Positions 1-6,051 are shown, counted from the stretch's first letter. The stretch is 7,049 nucleotides of DNA from Pseudomonadota bacterium (GCA_023453655.1 JAEXTE010000116.1:1-7049); one strand, 5' to 3'. Numbers and translations: made by a program. Notes: generated from the sequence alone by a model not told the origin.

Positions 1-439
1 ATTCGGTGCCGATGTCCGACGCCCTGGCGACGAGATGGCAGCGGCCGCCGTGGAATTCGATCGCGGCGATCTTCTCCGGCGAGGTCGAAGCCGGGATCAC
101 CGCGACGAAGGGCAGGCCCAGCAGCCGTGCGAAGTACGCCTCGGACACCGCGGTCGAGCCGCTGGACGCCTCGATCACCGTGCTGCCCGCGTGCAGCCAG
201 CCGTTGGCCAGGGCGTACAGGAACAGTGATCGCGCCAGCCGGTGCTTGAGGCTGCCGGTGGGGTGGCTGGACTCGTCCTTGAAGTAGACGTCGATGCCGG
301 GGAAGCCGGGCAGGGCCAGCGGGATCAGGTGGGTATCGGCCGAGCGGTTGAAATCGGCCTCGATCCTGCGGATCGCCGCGCTGGTCCATGCATGGTGGCC
401 GCGGCAGGCGAGGTGGCTCGAATCGTCGAGGAGGGGCAT
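1..439 (-). CDS. PLP-dependent cysteine synthase/desulfhydrase family enzyme, N-terminal part
   Basis: Reading the minus strand from the ATG at 439-437 gives 146 uninterrupted codons that leave the window at base 1, so only the N-terminal part of a protein usually about 300-370 residues long is present. It opens [18 protein letters not shown]. Residues 50-70 carry a fold type II PLP signature: [20 protein letters not shown], in which K65 is the expected Schiff-base lysine. Residues 92-97 (SSGSTA) match the loop that binds the substrate carboxylate in O-acetylserine sulfhydrylases, and E100[18 protein letters not shown] continues the typical Rossmann-like core. The family includes cysteine synthase, cystathionine beta-synthase and Cds1-type cysteine desulfhydrases. 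The [11 protein letters not shown] form is closer, in my memory, to the Cds1-like branch than to CysK, so making or degrading cysteine cannot be decided here. No good Shine-Dalgarno sequence precedes the start; no in-frame ATG lies just upstream. Confidence 0.86.
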   Translation of the reverse strand, partial: MPLLDDSSHLACRGHHAWTSAAIRRIEADFNRSADTHLIPLALPGFPGIDVYFKDESSHPTGSLKHRLARSLFLYALANGWLHAGSTVIEASSGSTAVSEAYFARLLGLPFVAVIPASTSPEKIAAIEFHGGRCHLVARASDIGTE

Positions 440-566
440 GTCGTGCAGGGAAGCCGGTCGGGGCCGTCATTCTCGCCGATCCGGCCGACGGCGACCGGCA
501 GGGCGCGGTTTGCGCCGCGTCCGCGACGCCCCCAGACTGGCTGCGACCGCATACGGAGATGCACGC

Positions 567-1169
567 ATGTCGAATGGAATCCGCCTGGCGCGCGCCTGGC
601 TGTTCGCCCTGGTCCTGTTGCTCGGCGCGGCACCCGTTTGCGCCGAAGCCCCGGTCGAGCGACTCGGGGTGCCGGGCCCGCTGCTGCTCGATGGCCAGGC
701 CTTCCACCTGGTCTGGAGCAGCCATCCTTTTCCGCACTTCTACAAGCAGGAATACCTGCCCGACGGCCAGACGCTGGCCGGCTACGACCAGATGCTGATG
801 CTCGACGTGCTGCTCGGCGACGCCGGTCCGCGCGAACTGCTGCAGATCAAGCTGGCGGAGCTGGAGGCGCGCAAGGCCACCGATCCCGTGGCCAACTACG
901 AATGGATGGTGCAGGAGGACGGGTCGAGCTACGTGCTCGACTTCCTGGTCTCCGGGCATACCGCCGGCGGCCAGGCCATCGTCGAATGGAACGCCTACCG
1001 CTACGAGGCGCTGCCGGGCGGCGCGGTGATGCTCGGAATCAGCCGTCGCGGCTATGGCGAGGAGGGCGCGCGCAGGTTTCTCATCAACGAGGTGAAGCCG
1101 CGGCGGCAGGCCTGGATCCTGGAACTGGCGCAGCTGGAGATGCCGCGTATCGCGCTGGCCTCGCCGTGA
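567..1169 (+). CDS. secreted protein of unknown function
   Basis: This is a 200-residue protein whose family I do not recognise. The first 26 residues form a classical Sec signal peptide: R6/R9 at the N-terminus, a hydrophobic core (WLFALVLLLGAA, 11-22) and a VCA cleavage motif at 24-26, leaving a mature protein that starts EAPVERLG. C25 is the only cysteine and lies inside the signal, so the mature form has no disulfides; the context does not fit a lipobox. The mature part is mixed alpha/beta, with FHLVWSSHPFPHFYKQEYLP at 47-65, a helix around 88-104, and alternating polar and aromatic residues (YVLDFLVSG, VEWNAYRYEALPGG) suggesting beta strands. The start was chosen because it places the signal peptide at the N-terminus and has CGGAG a few bases upstream; the open frame continues to 294 but that part looks like antisense of the divergent gene. 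Its stop lies 7 bases from that of the convergent membrane protein gene. The 127-base gap upstream (440-566) shows no clear promoter. Confidence 0.82.
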   Translation: MSNGIRLARAWLFALVLLLGAAPVCAEAPVERLGVPGPLLLDGQAFHLVWSSHPFPHFYKQEYLPDGQTLAGYDQMLMLDVLLGDAGPRELLQIKLAELEARKATDPVANYEWMVQEDGSSYVLDFLVSGHTAGGQAIVEWNAYRYEALPGGAVMLGISRRGYGEEGARRFLINEVKPRRQAWILELAQLEMPRIALASP

Positions 1170-1187
1170 GCGCGATTCAAGCGCGCT
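1169..1187. other. small inverted repeat spanning both convergent stop codons
   Basis: AGCGCG (1169-1174) and CGCGCT (1182-1187) form a 6-bp stem with a 7-base loop, ATTCAAG. The stop of the secreted-protein gene ends at the first base of the stem, and the stop of the opposing membrane-protein gene lies inside the loop. It could act as a short shared transcript-end structure, but neither side has a T-tract, and in DNA this rich in CG a 6-bp stem could arise by chance. Confidence 0.35.
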
Positions 1188-1965
1188 GCAGCACCAGTTC
1201 CAGCACGAACTTGCTGCCGAAGAAGGCGAGCACCAGCAGCGCCATCGCCACCAGGGTCAGGCGCACGGCCTTGGCGCCGCGCCAGCCGTGGCGCCAGCGG
1301 CCGAGCAGCAGCGCGCCGAACACCAGCCAAGACAGGATGCTCAGCACCGACTTGTGGATCAGGTGCTGCGCGAAGAAATCGTGCACGAACAGGATGCCGG
1401 TGAGCAGGGTGGCCGTGAGCAGCACGAAGCCGACCCAGATCGTGCGGAACAGCAGCGACTCAAGTTCGGTCAGCGGCGGCAGCACCCGCAGCCAGCCGCT
1501 GAACTGGCGCTGCCGCAGGGCGCGTTCCTGCAGCCGGAGCATGATCGCCAGCACCGCCGCGATCGCCAGGGCGGCGTAGGCCAGCAGCGCCAGCCAGGCG
1601 TGCAGCTCCAGTCGCCAGCCGAGGTCGCGTGGCGCCGAACCCCCCGACACGCCATAGCCGACCAGACAGGCCGCGGCGACCGGGAATACCACCACGCCCA
1701 GTGCCCCCATCCGGCCCGTGGCTGCGTACAGCGTGGTCAGCGCCGCCATCCCCAGCCCGACCAGTGACAGCGCCGAGAAGAAATGCAGGTCCACCGCCGC
1801 CGTGGCGCGCCAGGCCAGGACATGGAACAGGCCGTGCAGCACCACCGCGCTCACCGCGGTCAGCTGCCAGAAGCCGGCACCGGCCCCGCGGTCCACCTGC
1901 AGCCGGCGTGCGACCAGCCAGGCGGCCAGCAGGTAGAACGCGGCGGCAATGAGAATGATTGGCAT
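1177..1965 (-). CDS. ypjD: CcsA/YpjD-family inner membrane protein (cytochrome c assembly-like)
   Basis: This 262-residue integral membrane protein has about eight hydrophobic segments (roughly 2-18, 32-52, 61-83, 86-106, 118-142, 170-192, 205-223 and 234-260), matching the length and topology of E. coli YpjD and the CcsA/CcmC (HemX-like) domain. Conserved-looking features include HGLFH at 44-48, the helix opening HAWLALLAYAALAIA at 122-136, and the C-terminal block HKSVLSILSWLVFGALLLGR (204-223) followed by GWRG and FGSKFVLE (249-256). Candidate haem-facing histidines are H44, H48, H122, H195, H201 and H204. Relatives with this domain handle haem during cytochrome c biogenesis, but the role of the YpjD branch is not settled, so the function is given at family level. 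It is divergent from ffh, the same neighbour as in E. coli, and this supports the assignment. The ATG at 1965-1963 starts directly in the first helix and has no strong ribosome binding site. Confidence 0.88.
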   Translation of the reverse strand: MPIILIAAAFYLLAAWLVARRLQVDRGAGAGFWQLTAVSAVVLHGLFHVLAWRATAAVDLHFFSALSLVGLGMAALTTLYAATGRMGALGVVVFPVAAACLVGYGVSGGSAPRDLGWRLELHAWLALLAYAALAIAAVLAIMLRLQERALRQRQFSGWLRVLPPLTELESLLFRTIWVGFVLLTATLLTGILFVHDFFAQHLIHKSVLSILSWLVFGALLLGRWRHGWRGAKAVRLTLVAMALLVLAFFGSKFVLELVLQRA

Positions 1966-2041
1966 CGGGAAAGTGTCGCACGAACCCGTGGCGCGGGGCA
2001 GCCGGGACGCGGTCGGGAACGGGCAGTGTGCGCCCGCCCGC

Positions 2042-2047
2042 TATAAT
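2042..2047 (+). promoter_or_regulatory. -10 box of the ffh promoter
   Basis: TATAAT is a perfect sigma-70 -10 hexamer 31 bases before the ffh ATG, in the ffh-ypjD divergent gap. It is followed by CGG and then CGGC, the same discriminator layout seen before rpsP, rplS and hslR. No good TTGACA-like -35 element lies at 16-18 bases upstream; a short dyad CGGGC/GCCCG (2020-2036) sits there instead. The predicted transcription start is near 2054, giving a leader of about 25 bases. Confidence 0.7.
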
Positions 2048-2078
2048 CGGCGGCCCCGTTTTCCGCGACGTTTCCGCC

Positions 2079-3449
2079 ATGTTCGAATCGCTCACCCAGC
2101 GCCTGTCCGGCACCATCGACCGCCTGCGCGGCCGCGGTCGGCTGACCGAGGAGAACATCCGCGAGGCCACCCGCGAAGTGCGCATCGCGCTGCTGGAAGC
2201 CGACGTCGCCCTGCCGGTGGTGCAGGCGCTGATCGAGCGCATCAAGGTGCGCGCGGTCGGCCAGGAGGTGCTCAAGTCGCTGACCCCCGGCCAGGCCCTG
2301 ATCAAGGTGGTGCGCGACGAGCTCACCGCGGTCATGGGCGCCCAGGCCAGCGAGCTCAACCTGAACGTGCCGGCCCCGGCGGTCGTGCTGATGGCCGGCC
2401 TGCAGGGCGCGGGCAAGACCACCACGGTCGGCAAGCTGGCGCGCCTGCTCAAGGACAAGCGCAGGAAGAAGGTGATGGTGGTCAGCGCGGACGTGTACCG
2501 CCCGGCCGCCATCGAGCAGCTCAAGACGCTGGCCGAGCAGACCGGTGTGCTGTTCTTCCCGTCCGACGCCGGGCAGAAGCCCGAGGACATCGTGCGCGCG
2601 GCGATCGCCGACGCGAAGAAGTCCTTCGTCGACGTGCTGCTGGTCGACACCGCCGGCCGCCTCGCCATCGACGAGGCGATGATGGCCGAGATCAAGGCGC
2701 TGCACGCGGCGGTCAATCCGGTCGAGACGCTGTTCGTGGTCGACGCGATGACCGGCCAGGACGCGGCCAATACCGCGAAGGCCTTCGGCGAGGCGCTGCC
2801 GCTCACCGGCGTGGTGCTGACCAAGACCGACGGCGATGCCCGCGGCGGTGCGGCGCTCTCCGTGCGCTACATCACCGGCAAGCCAATCAAGTTCATCGGC
2901 ACCAGCGAGAAGACCGACGGCCTGGACGTGTTCCATCCCGAGCGCGTCGCCAGCCGCATTCTCGACATGGGCGACGTGCTGTCGCTGGTCGAGCAGGTCG
3001 AGCAGCAGGTCGACAAGGACAAGGCGGCGAAGCTGGCCGAGAAGGTCGCCAAGGGCAAGAAGTTCGACCTCAACGACATGCGCGACCAGCTCGAGCAGAT
3101 GCAGAACATGGGCGGCATCGGCAGCCTGATGGAGAAGCTGCCGGGCATGGGCCAGATCCCGGAGCATCTCAAGCAGCAGGTGCAGCAGAGCCGGGAAGTG
3201 CCGCGCATGATCGCCATCATCAACTCGATGACGAAGAAGGAGCGCCGCAATCCGGCTCTGCTCAACGGCTCGCGCCGCGCGCGGATCGCCGCCGGTTCGG
3301 GCACGCATCCGTCCGACGTCAACAAGCTCATGAAGCAGTACCAGCAGATGGAAAAGATGATGGGCAAGATGGCCCGCGGCGGCATGAAGGGCATGATGCG
3401 GGGCCTGCAGGGCATGATGGGCGGGATGGGGCGGATGCCCTTCCGCTGA
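2079..3449 (+). CDS. ffh: signal recognition particle protein Ffh (SRP54 GTPase)
   Basis: Ffh is the protein subunit of the bacterial SRP: with 4.5S RNA it binds signal sequences emerging from the ribosome and, through GTP-dependent pairing with FtsY, delivers the ribosome to the Sec translocon. The 456-residue length is standard. The N domain is at 1-95 (MFESLTQRLSGTIDRLRGRG, then helices with the ALLEADVALPVV motif). The G domain carries the P-loop GLQGAGKTTT (107-116), the SADVYRPAAIEQL box (136-148), DTAGR (190-194) and TKTDGDARGG (248-257). The methionine-rich M domain starts near 328 and holds the RNA-binding helix-turn-helix ending NGSRRARIAAGSG (396-408); the C-terminal tail after 420 is rich in Met and Gly. 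The ATG at 2079 was chosen because MFESLTQRL is the conserved start; the frame is open upstream to 1959, but that region includes the promoter. There is no Shine-Dalgarno sequence; the leader is pyrimidine-rich. Confidence 0.98.
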   Translation: MFESLTQRLSGTIDRLRGRGRLTEENIREATREVRIALLEADVALPVVQALIERIKVRAVGQEVLKSLTPGQALIKVVRDELTAVMGAQASELNLNVPAPAVVLMAGLQGAGKTTTVGKLARLLKDKRRKKVMVVSADVYRPAAIEQLKTLAEQTGVLFFPSDAGQKPEDIVRAAIADAKKSFVDVLLVDTAGRLAIDEAMMAEIKALHAAVNPVETLFVVDAMTGQDAANTAKAFGEALPLTGVVLTKTDGDARGGAALSVRYITGKPIKFIGTSEKTDGLDVFHPERVASRILDMGDVLSLVEQVEQQVDKDKAAKLAEKVAKGKKFDLNDMRDQLEQMQNMGGIGSLMEKLPGMGQIPEHLKQQVQQSREVPRMIAIINSMTKKERRNPALLNGSRRARIAAGSGTHPSDVNKLMKQYQQMEKMMGKMARGGMKGMMRGLQGMMGGMGRMPFR

Positions 3450-3452
3450 TCG

Positions 3453-4256
3453 ATGACGCTCGCCTTCCTCGACGGCCGGCCGGCCAGCGCCGACGACCTG
3501 CGCGCGCTTGCGCTGGTCAACTACGGCCACTTCAGCTCGATGCAGGTGCGCGGACGCGCCGTGCAGGGGCTGGACCTGCACCTGCGCCGGCTCAAGTCCG
3601 CGACGCGCGAGCTGTTCGACACGAAGATTGACGATGCGCGCATCCGCGGCGCGATCCTGGCGGCGCTCGACGGCGCCGGCGTGGACGACGCCAGCGTGCG
3701 GGTGACCGTGTTCGCCCGCGAGTTCGACTACGCGCAGCCCGACCGCATCCTGCCCGTGGACCTGCTGGTATCGGTCAATCCGCCGCGCCAGGCCGATCCC
3801 AGTCCGGTGTGGGTGAAGACCTACGCCTTCCAGCGGCCGCTGCCGCACATCAAACACGTGGGCACCTTCCCGCTGTTCCAGCACCGGCGCCCGGCGCGCC
3901 GGGAAGGTGTGGACGACGCCCTGTTCGTCGATGCCCGCGGCCGGATCAGCGAGGGTTCGGTCTGGAACATCGGCTTCTGGGACGGCCGCCAGGTGGTCTG
4001 GCCGCAGGCCGATGCGCTGCGCGGCACCGCGGAGCGGCTGCTGCAGGCGGGACTGTCCGAAGCCGGGGTGGGGCAGCGCCATGCGCCGGTCGAGGCGCGC
4101 GCGCTGGCGGGGCTGCGCGCCGCGTTCGCGGCCAACGCCACCGGGATCTGGCCGATCGGCGGCATCGACGACATCACGCTGCGACCGGATCCGGCGCTGA
4201 TGGAGGCGCTCGACGCGGCCCTGCGCAGCCAGCCCTGGCGGCCGCTGGCCGGCTGA
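3453..4256 (+). CDS. class IV aminotransferase (PabC/BCAT/D-amino acid transaminase fold)
   Basis: This 267-residue protein has fold type IV PLP-enzyme features. The N-terminal block [21 protein letters not shown] resembles the start of 4-amino-4-deoxychorismate lyases and transaminases, followed by a HLRRLKSA helix (43-50). K134 in PHIKHVG is the likely PLP lysine, E167 in [10 protein letters not shown] sits in the conserved ExxxxN stretch that contacts the PLP ring, and [10 protein letters not shown] (188-197) corresponds to the phosphate-binding LxGxT turn. N228 in [13 protein letters not shown] matches the late conserved Asn-x-x-G region. PabC would remove pyruvate from aminodeoxychorismate to give p-aminobenzoate for folate; amino acid transamination is equally possible, so no symbol is given. 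It begins 3 bases after the ffh stop, so it is surely co-transcribed and probably translationally coupled. The ATG is the natural start. E. coli has no gene here between ffh and rpsP. Confidence 0.88.
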   Translation: MTLAFLDGRPASADDLRALALVNYGHFSSMQVRGRAVQGLDLHLRRLKSATRELFDTKIDDARIRGAILAALDGAGVDDASVRVTVFAREFDYAQPDRILPVDLLVSVNPPRQADPSPVWVKTYAFQRPLPHIKHVGTFPLFQHRRPARREGVDDALFVDARGRISEGSVWNIGFWDGRQVVWPQADALRGTAERLLQAGLSEAGVGQRHAPVEARALAGLRAAFAANATGIWPIGGIDDITLRPDPALMEALDAALRSQPWRPLAG

Positions 4257-4292
4257 GTGGGTTCCGGGGTTCCGTGGCGCGGCCCCATGGGC

Positions 4293-4298
4293 TAGAAT
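4293..4298 (+). promoter_or_regulatory. -10 box of the rpsP promoter
   Basis: TAGAAT, preceded by C and followed by TGC then CGGC, lies in the 92-base gap after the aminotransferase gene, 51 bases before the rpsP start. It fits the shared C-TAKAAT-NNN-CGGC pattern of this window. TTCCGT at 4271-4276 is a weak -35 candidate with 16-base spacing. Transcription would start near 4305, leaving a leader of about 44 bases. No intrinsic terminator separates the upstream genes, so read-through from ffh is also possible. Confidence 0.6.
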
Positions 4299-4348
4299 TG
4301 CCGGCTTACCTCGCCATCCTGGCGACTGGGCAACACCGAGAACGCACC

Positions 4349-4606
4349 ATGGTCAAGATCCGCCTCACCCGCGGCGGCGCGAAGAAGCGCCCCTTCTACC
4401 ACATCATCGTCACCGACTCGCGCAGCGCGCGCGACGGCCGCAACATCGAGCGCGTGGGCTATTACAACCCCGTGGCGCAGGGCGCCGAGCAGCGCGTGGT
4501 GCTGGACACCGCCCGTGTCGACCACTGGGTGAAGCAGGGTGCGCAGCTGACCGACAAGGTCCGCAACCTGTACCGCGAAGCCGCCAAGGCCGCCCCGGCC
4601 GCCTGA
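4349..4606 (+). CDS. rpsP: 30S ribosomal protein S16
   Basis: S16 is a small primary binder of 16S rRNA in the 30S body that promotes early subunit assembly. The 85-residue protein starts with the family hallmark [20 protein letters not shown] and continues [20 protein letters not shown] (22-41), followed by the helix [20 protein letters not shown] (52-71) and an Ala-rich tail. Length agrees with E. coli S16 (82). The ATG at 4349 is fixed by the MVKIRL start; GAGAA about 8 bases upstream is a modest ribosome binding site. It is the first gene of the rpsP-rimM-trmD-rplS cluster, has its own predicted promoter, and is followed after 6 bases by a strong GC hairpin before rimM. Confidence 0.98.
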   Translation: MVKIRLTRGGAKKRPFYHIIVTDSRSARDGRNIERVGYYNPVAQGAEQRVVLDTARVDHWVKQGAQLTDKVRNLYREAAKAAPAA

Positions 4607-4612
4607 TGGCGC

Positions 4613-4633
4613 GGGCCGCGCACCGCGCGGCCC
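4613..4633 (+). repeat. 9-bp perfect hairpin between rpsP and rimM
   Basis: GGGCCGCGC (4613-4621) and GCGCGGCCC (4625-4633) are exact reverse complements around the 3-base loop ACC, filling most of the 37-base rpsP-rimM gap and ending 10 bases before the rimM ATG. There is no T-tract, so it is not a canonical intrinsic terminator. It is placed to partly attenuate transcription, protect the rpsP mRNA 3' end after processing, or hinder ribosome loading on rimM. Confidence 0.6.
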
Positions 4634-4643
4634 ATCCCCGGAA

Positions 4644-5156
4644 ATGAATACGCAGGCGCGCCGCATCCTCATGGGCAGGATCCACGGCGCGTTCGGCGTG
4701 CGTGGCGAACTGAAGCTCGAGTCCTTCAGCAATCCGCCCGAGGCGATCTTCCGCTACCTCCCGCTCACCCTGCGTACCGCGCAGGGCGTCGAGCGCGAGG
4801 TCGAGGGCGCGCGCGGTCGCGCCACCGGCAAGGGCATCGTCATGCGCCTGCCCGGCGTCGAGGACCGCGACGCGGCCGAAGCGCTGCGCGGGGCGGAGCT
4901 GTACGTGCCGCGCGAGGCGCTGCCCCCGCCGGCGCCGGGCGAGTACTACTGGGTCGACCTGGAAGGCCTGCGCGTGGTGAACACCGACGGCGTCGATTTC
5001 GGCGTGGTCTCGCACCTGTTCTCCACCGGCGCCAACGACGTGCTGGTGGCGCGCGGCGAGCGCGAGCGCATGATCCCCTTCGTCCAGCCCGACTACATCG
5101 TCTCGGTGGATTTCGATGCGGGCGTCGTGACGGTGGACTGGGATGCGGAGTTCTGA
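4644..5156 (+). CDS. rimM: ribosome maturation factor RimM
   Basis: RimM binds S19 in the 30S head and helps 16S rRNA processing and late 30S assembly. The 170-residue length is typical. The N-terminal barrel opens with the hallmark MGRIHGAFGVRGELKLESF (10-28); the middle has KGIVMRLPGVEDRDAAEALR (63-82) and ELYVPREALP (85-94). EYYWVDLEGL (100-109) marks the junction to the C-terminal PRC-barrel domain, which contains GVVSHLFSTGANDVLVARG (120-138) and the conserved ERMIPFVQPDYIVSVD (141-156). The start at 4644 gives a normal N-terminus; the only Shine-Dalgarno-like bases, GGAA at 4640-4643, touch the ATG without a spacer, and a stable hairpin lies just upstream, so RimM may be made at a lower level than S16. 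In E. coli RimM and TrmD are known to be made far less than the ribosomal proteins of the same operon. Confidence 0.97.
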   Translation: MNTQARRILMGRIHGAFGVRGELKLESFSNPPEAIFRYLPLTLRTAQGVEREVEGARGRATGKGIVMRLPGVEDRDAAEALRGAELYVPREALPPPAPGEYYWVDLEGLRVVNTDGVDFGVVSHLFSTGANDVLVARGERERMIPFVQPDYIVSVDFDAGVVTVDWDAEF

Positions 5157-5159
5157 GGT

Positions 5160-5241
5160 GTGATTTAGTGATTGGTGATTGGTGATTCGAAAGACCGAAA
5201 GCGCCCGCTTCTCCAATCACGGATCACCAATCACGGATCAC
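5160..5241. repeat. GTGATTG-type heptamer array forming a long imperfect hairpin
   Basis: The rimM-trmD gap contains seven-base units in two opposed arms. Left arm: GTGATTT (5160-5166), one A, then GTGATTG (5168-5174), GTGATTG (5175-5181) and GTGATTC (5182-5188). Right arm: CAATCAC (5214-5220), GGATCAC (5221-5227), CAATCAC (5228-5234) and GGATCAC (5235-5241). As RNA the arms pair over 28 positions with A5167 bulged, three G-U wobbles and two mismatches. The 25-base loop (5189-5213) contains a further small palindrome, AAGCGCCCGCTT (5199-5210). The arms are much richer in A/T than the surrounding genes. The stem ends 10 bases before the trmD ATG. It resembles the AT-richer heptameric intergenic repeats I recall from Xanthomonadaceae genomes, but I cannot confirm other copies here. 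It is not CRISPR-like: units are short, adjacent and lack spacers. Confidence 0.8.
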
Positions 5242-5251
5242 GGACCGCCCA

Positions 5252-5986
5252 ATGCGCATCGACCTGATCACCCTGTTCCCCGAATTCGTCGCCCAGTGCG
5301 CCGGCTTCGGCGTGGTCGGGCGCGCGCAGGAGCGCGGCCTGCTGTCGATCCACGGCTGGAACCCGCGCGATTACGCCGAGGGCAACTACCGCCGCGTCGA
5401 CGACCGCCCCTTCGGCGGCGGCCCGGGCATGGTGATGATGATCGACCCGCTGCGCGCGGCGAACCGCGCCCCGCGCCCGGCCGATCCGGCACCGGCCCGG
5501 CTGATCTACCTCAGTCCGCAAGGCCGGCCGCTGACCCAGTCGATCCTGCGCGAACTGGCCGGGCGCGAGCGCCTGCTGCTGCTGTGCGGGCGCTACGAGG
5601 GCGTCGACGAGCGGCTGGTGGCGGGCGAGGTCGACGAGGAGCTGTCGATCGGCGACTACGTCCTGTCCGGCGGCGAACTGGCCGCGGCCGTGGTCATCGA
5701 CGCGGTGGCCCGGCTCCAGGACGGGGTGCTGAACGACGCCGATTCGGCCGCCCAGGACAGCTTCGAGGCCGACGGCCTGCTCGACTGCCCGCACTACACC
5801 CGGCCGGTCGAGCACGCGCTCGGGGCCGTGCCCGAGGTGCTGCTGTCGGGCAACCACGCCGAAATCGCGCGCTGGCGCCGGCGCCAGTCGCTGCTCCGTA
5901 CCCGCGAGCGCCGGCCGGACCTGCAGGAGACCGCCGGCCTGGGCCCCGAGGAGCGCCGCTGGCTGGACGCCCAGCCGGATGATTGA
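5252..5986 (+). CDS. trmD: tRNA (guanine37-N1)-methyltransferase TrmD
   Basis: TrmD uses S-adenosylmethionine to methylate N1 of G37 next to the anticodon in tRNAs reading CNN codons, preventing +1 frameshifting; it is an essential dimeric SPOUT enzyme with a trefoil knot. The 244-residue protein begins [12 protein letters not shown] and has the family motifs [11 protein letters not shown] (50-60), [11 protein letters not shown] (86-96), the knot segments [12 protein letters not shown] (110-121) and [11 protein letters not shown] (132-142), then [17 protein letters not shown] (169-185) and VLLSGNH (196-202). D170 lies 15 residues before the YTRP block, in the region of the catalytic Asp of the family. 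The start at 5252 is fixed by [10 protein letters not shown]. The only upstream purine stretch, GGA at 5242-5244, directly follows the heptamer hairpin, so folding there may tune translation. No promoter is seen in front of it, so it should be read from the rpsP or ffh promoter. Confidence 0.98.
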   Translation: MRIDLITLFPEFVAQCAGFGVVGRAQERGLLSIHGWNPRDYAEGNYRRVDDRPFGGGPGMVMMIDPLRAANRAPRPADPAPARLIYLSPQGRPLTQSILRELAGRERLLLLCGRYEGVDERLVAGEVDEELSIGDYVLSGGELAAAVVIDAVARLQDGVLNDADSAAQDSFEADGLLDCPHYTRPVEHALGAVPEVLLSGNHAEIARWRRRQSLLRTRERRPDLQETAGLGPEERRWLDAQPDD

Positions 5987-6016
5987 CCGGGCTGGCCCCG
6001 CGCCCGCGAATGCCGC

Positions 6017-6022
6017 TATAAT
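6017..6022 (+). promoter_or_regulatory. -10 box of a separate rplS promoter
   Basis: A perfect TATAAT, preceded by C and followed by GCG then CGGC, lies 31 bases after the trmD stop and 98 bases before the rplS ATG. It matches the window's shared -10/discriminator pattern. No good -35 is found at normal spacing; TTGACC at 5983-5988 is too far away (28 bases). The predicted start near 6029 is close to the first bases of the hairpin at 6027-6051. An extra promoter would let L19 be made in excess of TrmD. Confidence 0.65.
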
Positions 6023-6026
6023 GCGC

Positions 6027-6051
6027 GGCTGACCCGCCAGAGCGGGCAGCC
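6027..6051 (+). promoter_or_regulatory. 5' leader hairpin of the rplS transcript
   Basis: GGCTG (6027-6031) and CCCGC (6033-6037) pair with GCGGG (6042-6046) and CAGCC (6047-6051), giving a 10-bp stem with a single bulged A6032 and the tetraloop CAGA. It begins where the transcript is predicted to begin, about 70 bases before the L19 start. It could stabilise the 5' end of the mRNA or be part of a ribosomal-protein leader; L19 leader RNAs are known in other phyla, but I see no match to them. No T-tract follows, so it is not a terminator for trmD. Confidence 0.55.

Noticed and set aside
498..520. Short dyad GGCGC-GGTTT-GCGCC in the gap before the secreted-protein gene
   Set aside because: A five-bp stem of only G and C in a GC-rich gap is not informative, and no promoter element accompanies it.
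242..1579. A 445-codon plus-strand frame across the left part
   Set aside because: It overlaps three better-supported genes in other frames, and its composition (Arg/Ala/Gly/Ser) is that of an out-of-frame translation.
1959..2078. Upstream extension of ffh by 40 codons
   Set aside because: It contains the TATAAT box and has no homology to Ffh; MFESLTQRL at 2079 is the conserved start.
1460..2824. A 454-codon minus-strand frame overlapping ypjD and ffh
   Set aside because: It is Ser/Ala/Arg-rich without domains and crosses the ffh promoter; it is a shadow of the two real genes.
1860..4082. A 740-codon open frame on the minus strand, rich in His, Leu and Arg
   Set aside because: It lies antisense to ffh and the aminotransferase gene; both sense proteins have clear family motifs, and the antisense composition is what high-GC third positions produce.
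4613..4633. Intrinsic terminator after rpsP
   Set aside because: The stem is strong but is followed by ATCCCCGG rather than a T-tract, and three co-oriented genes of the classical operon follow.
5160..5241. Possible CRISPR fragment or insertion-sequence terminal repeats
   Set aside because: The units are seven bases, directly adjacent and without spacers, and there is no transposase or target duplication nearby.
5983..5988. TTGACC as the -35 box of the rplS promoter
   Set aside because: The spacing to TATAAT is 28 bases, far outside the usual 16-18, and it overlaps the trmD stop.
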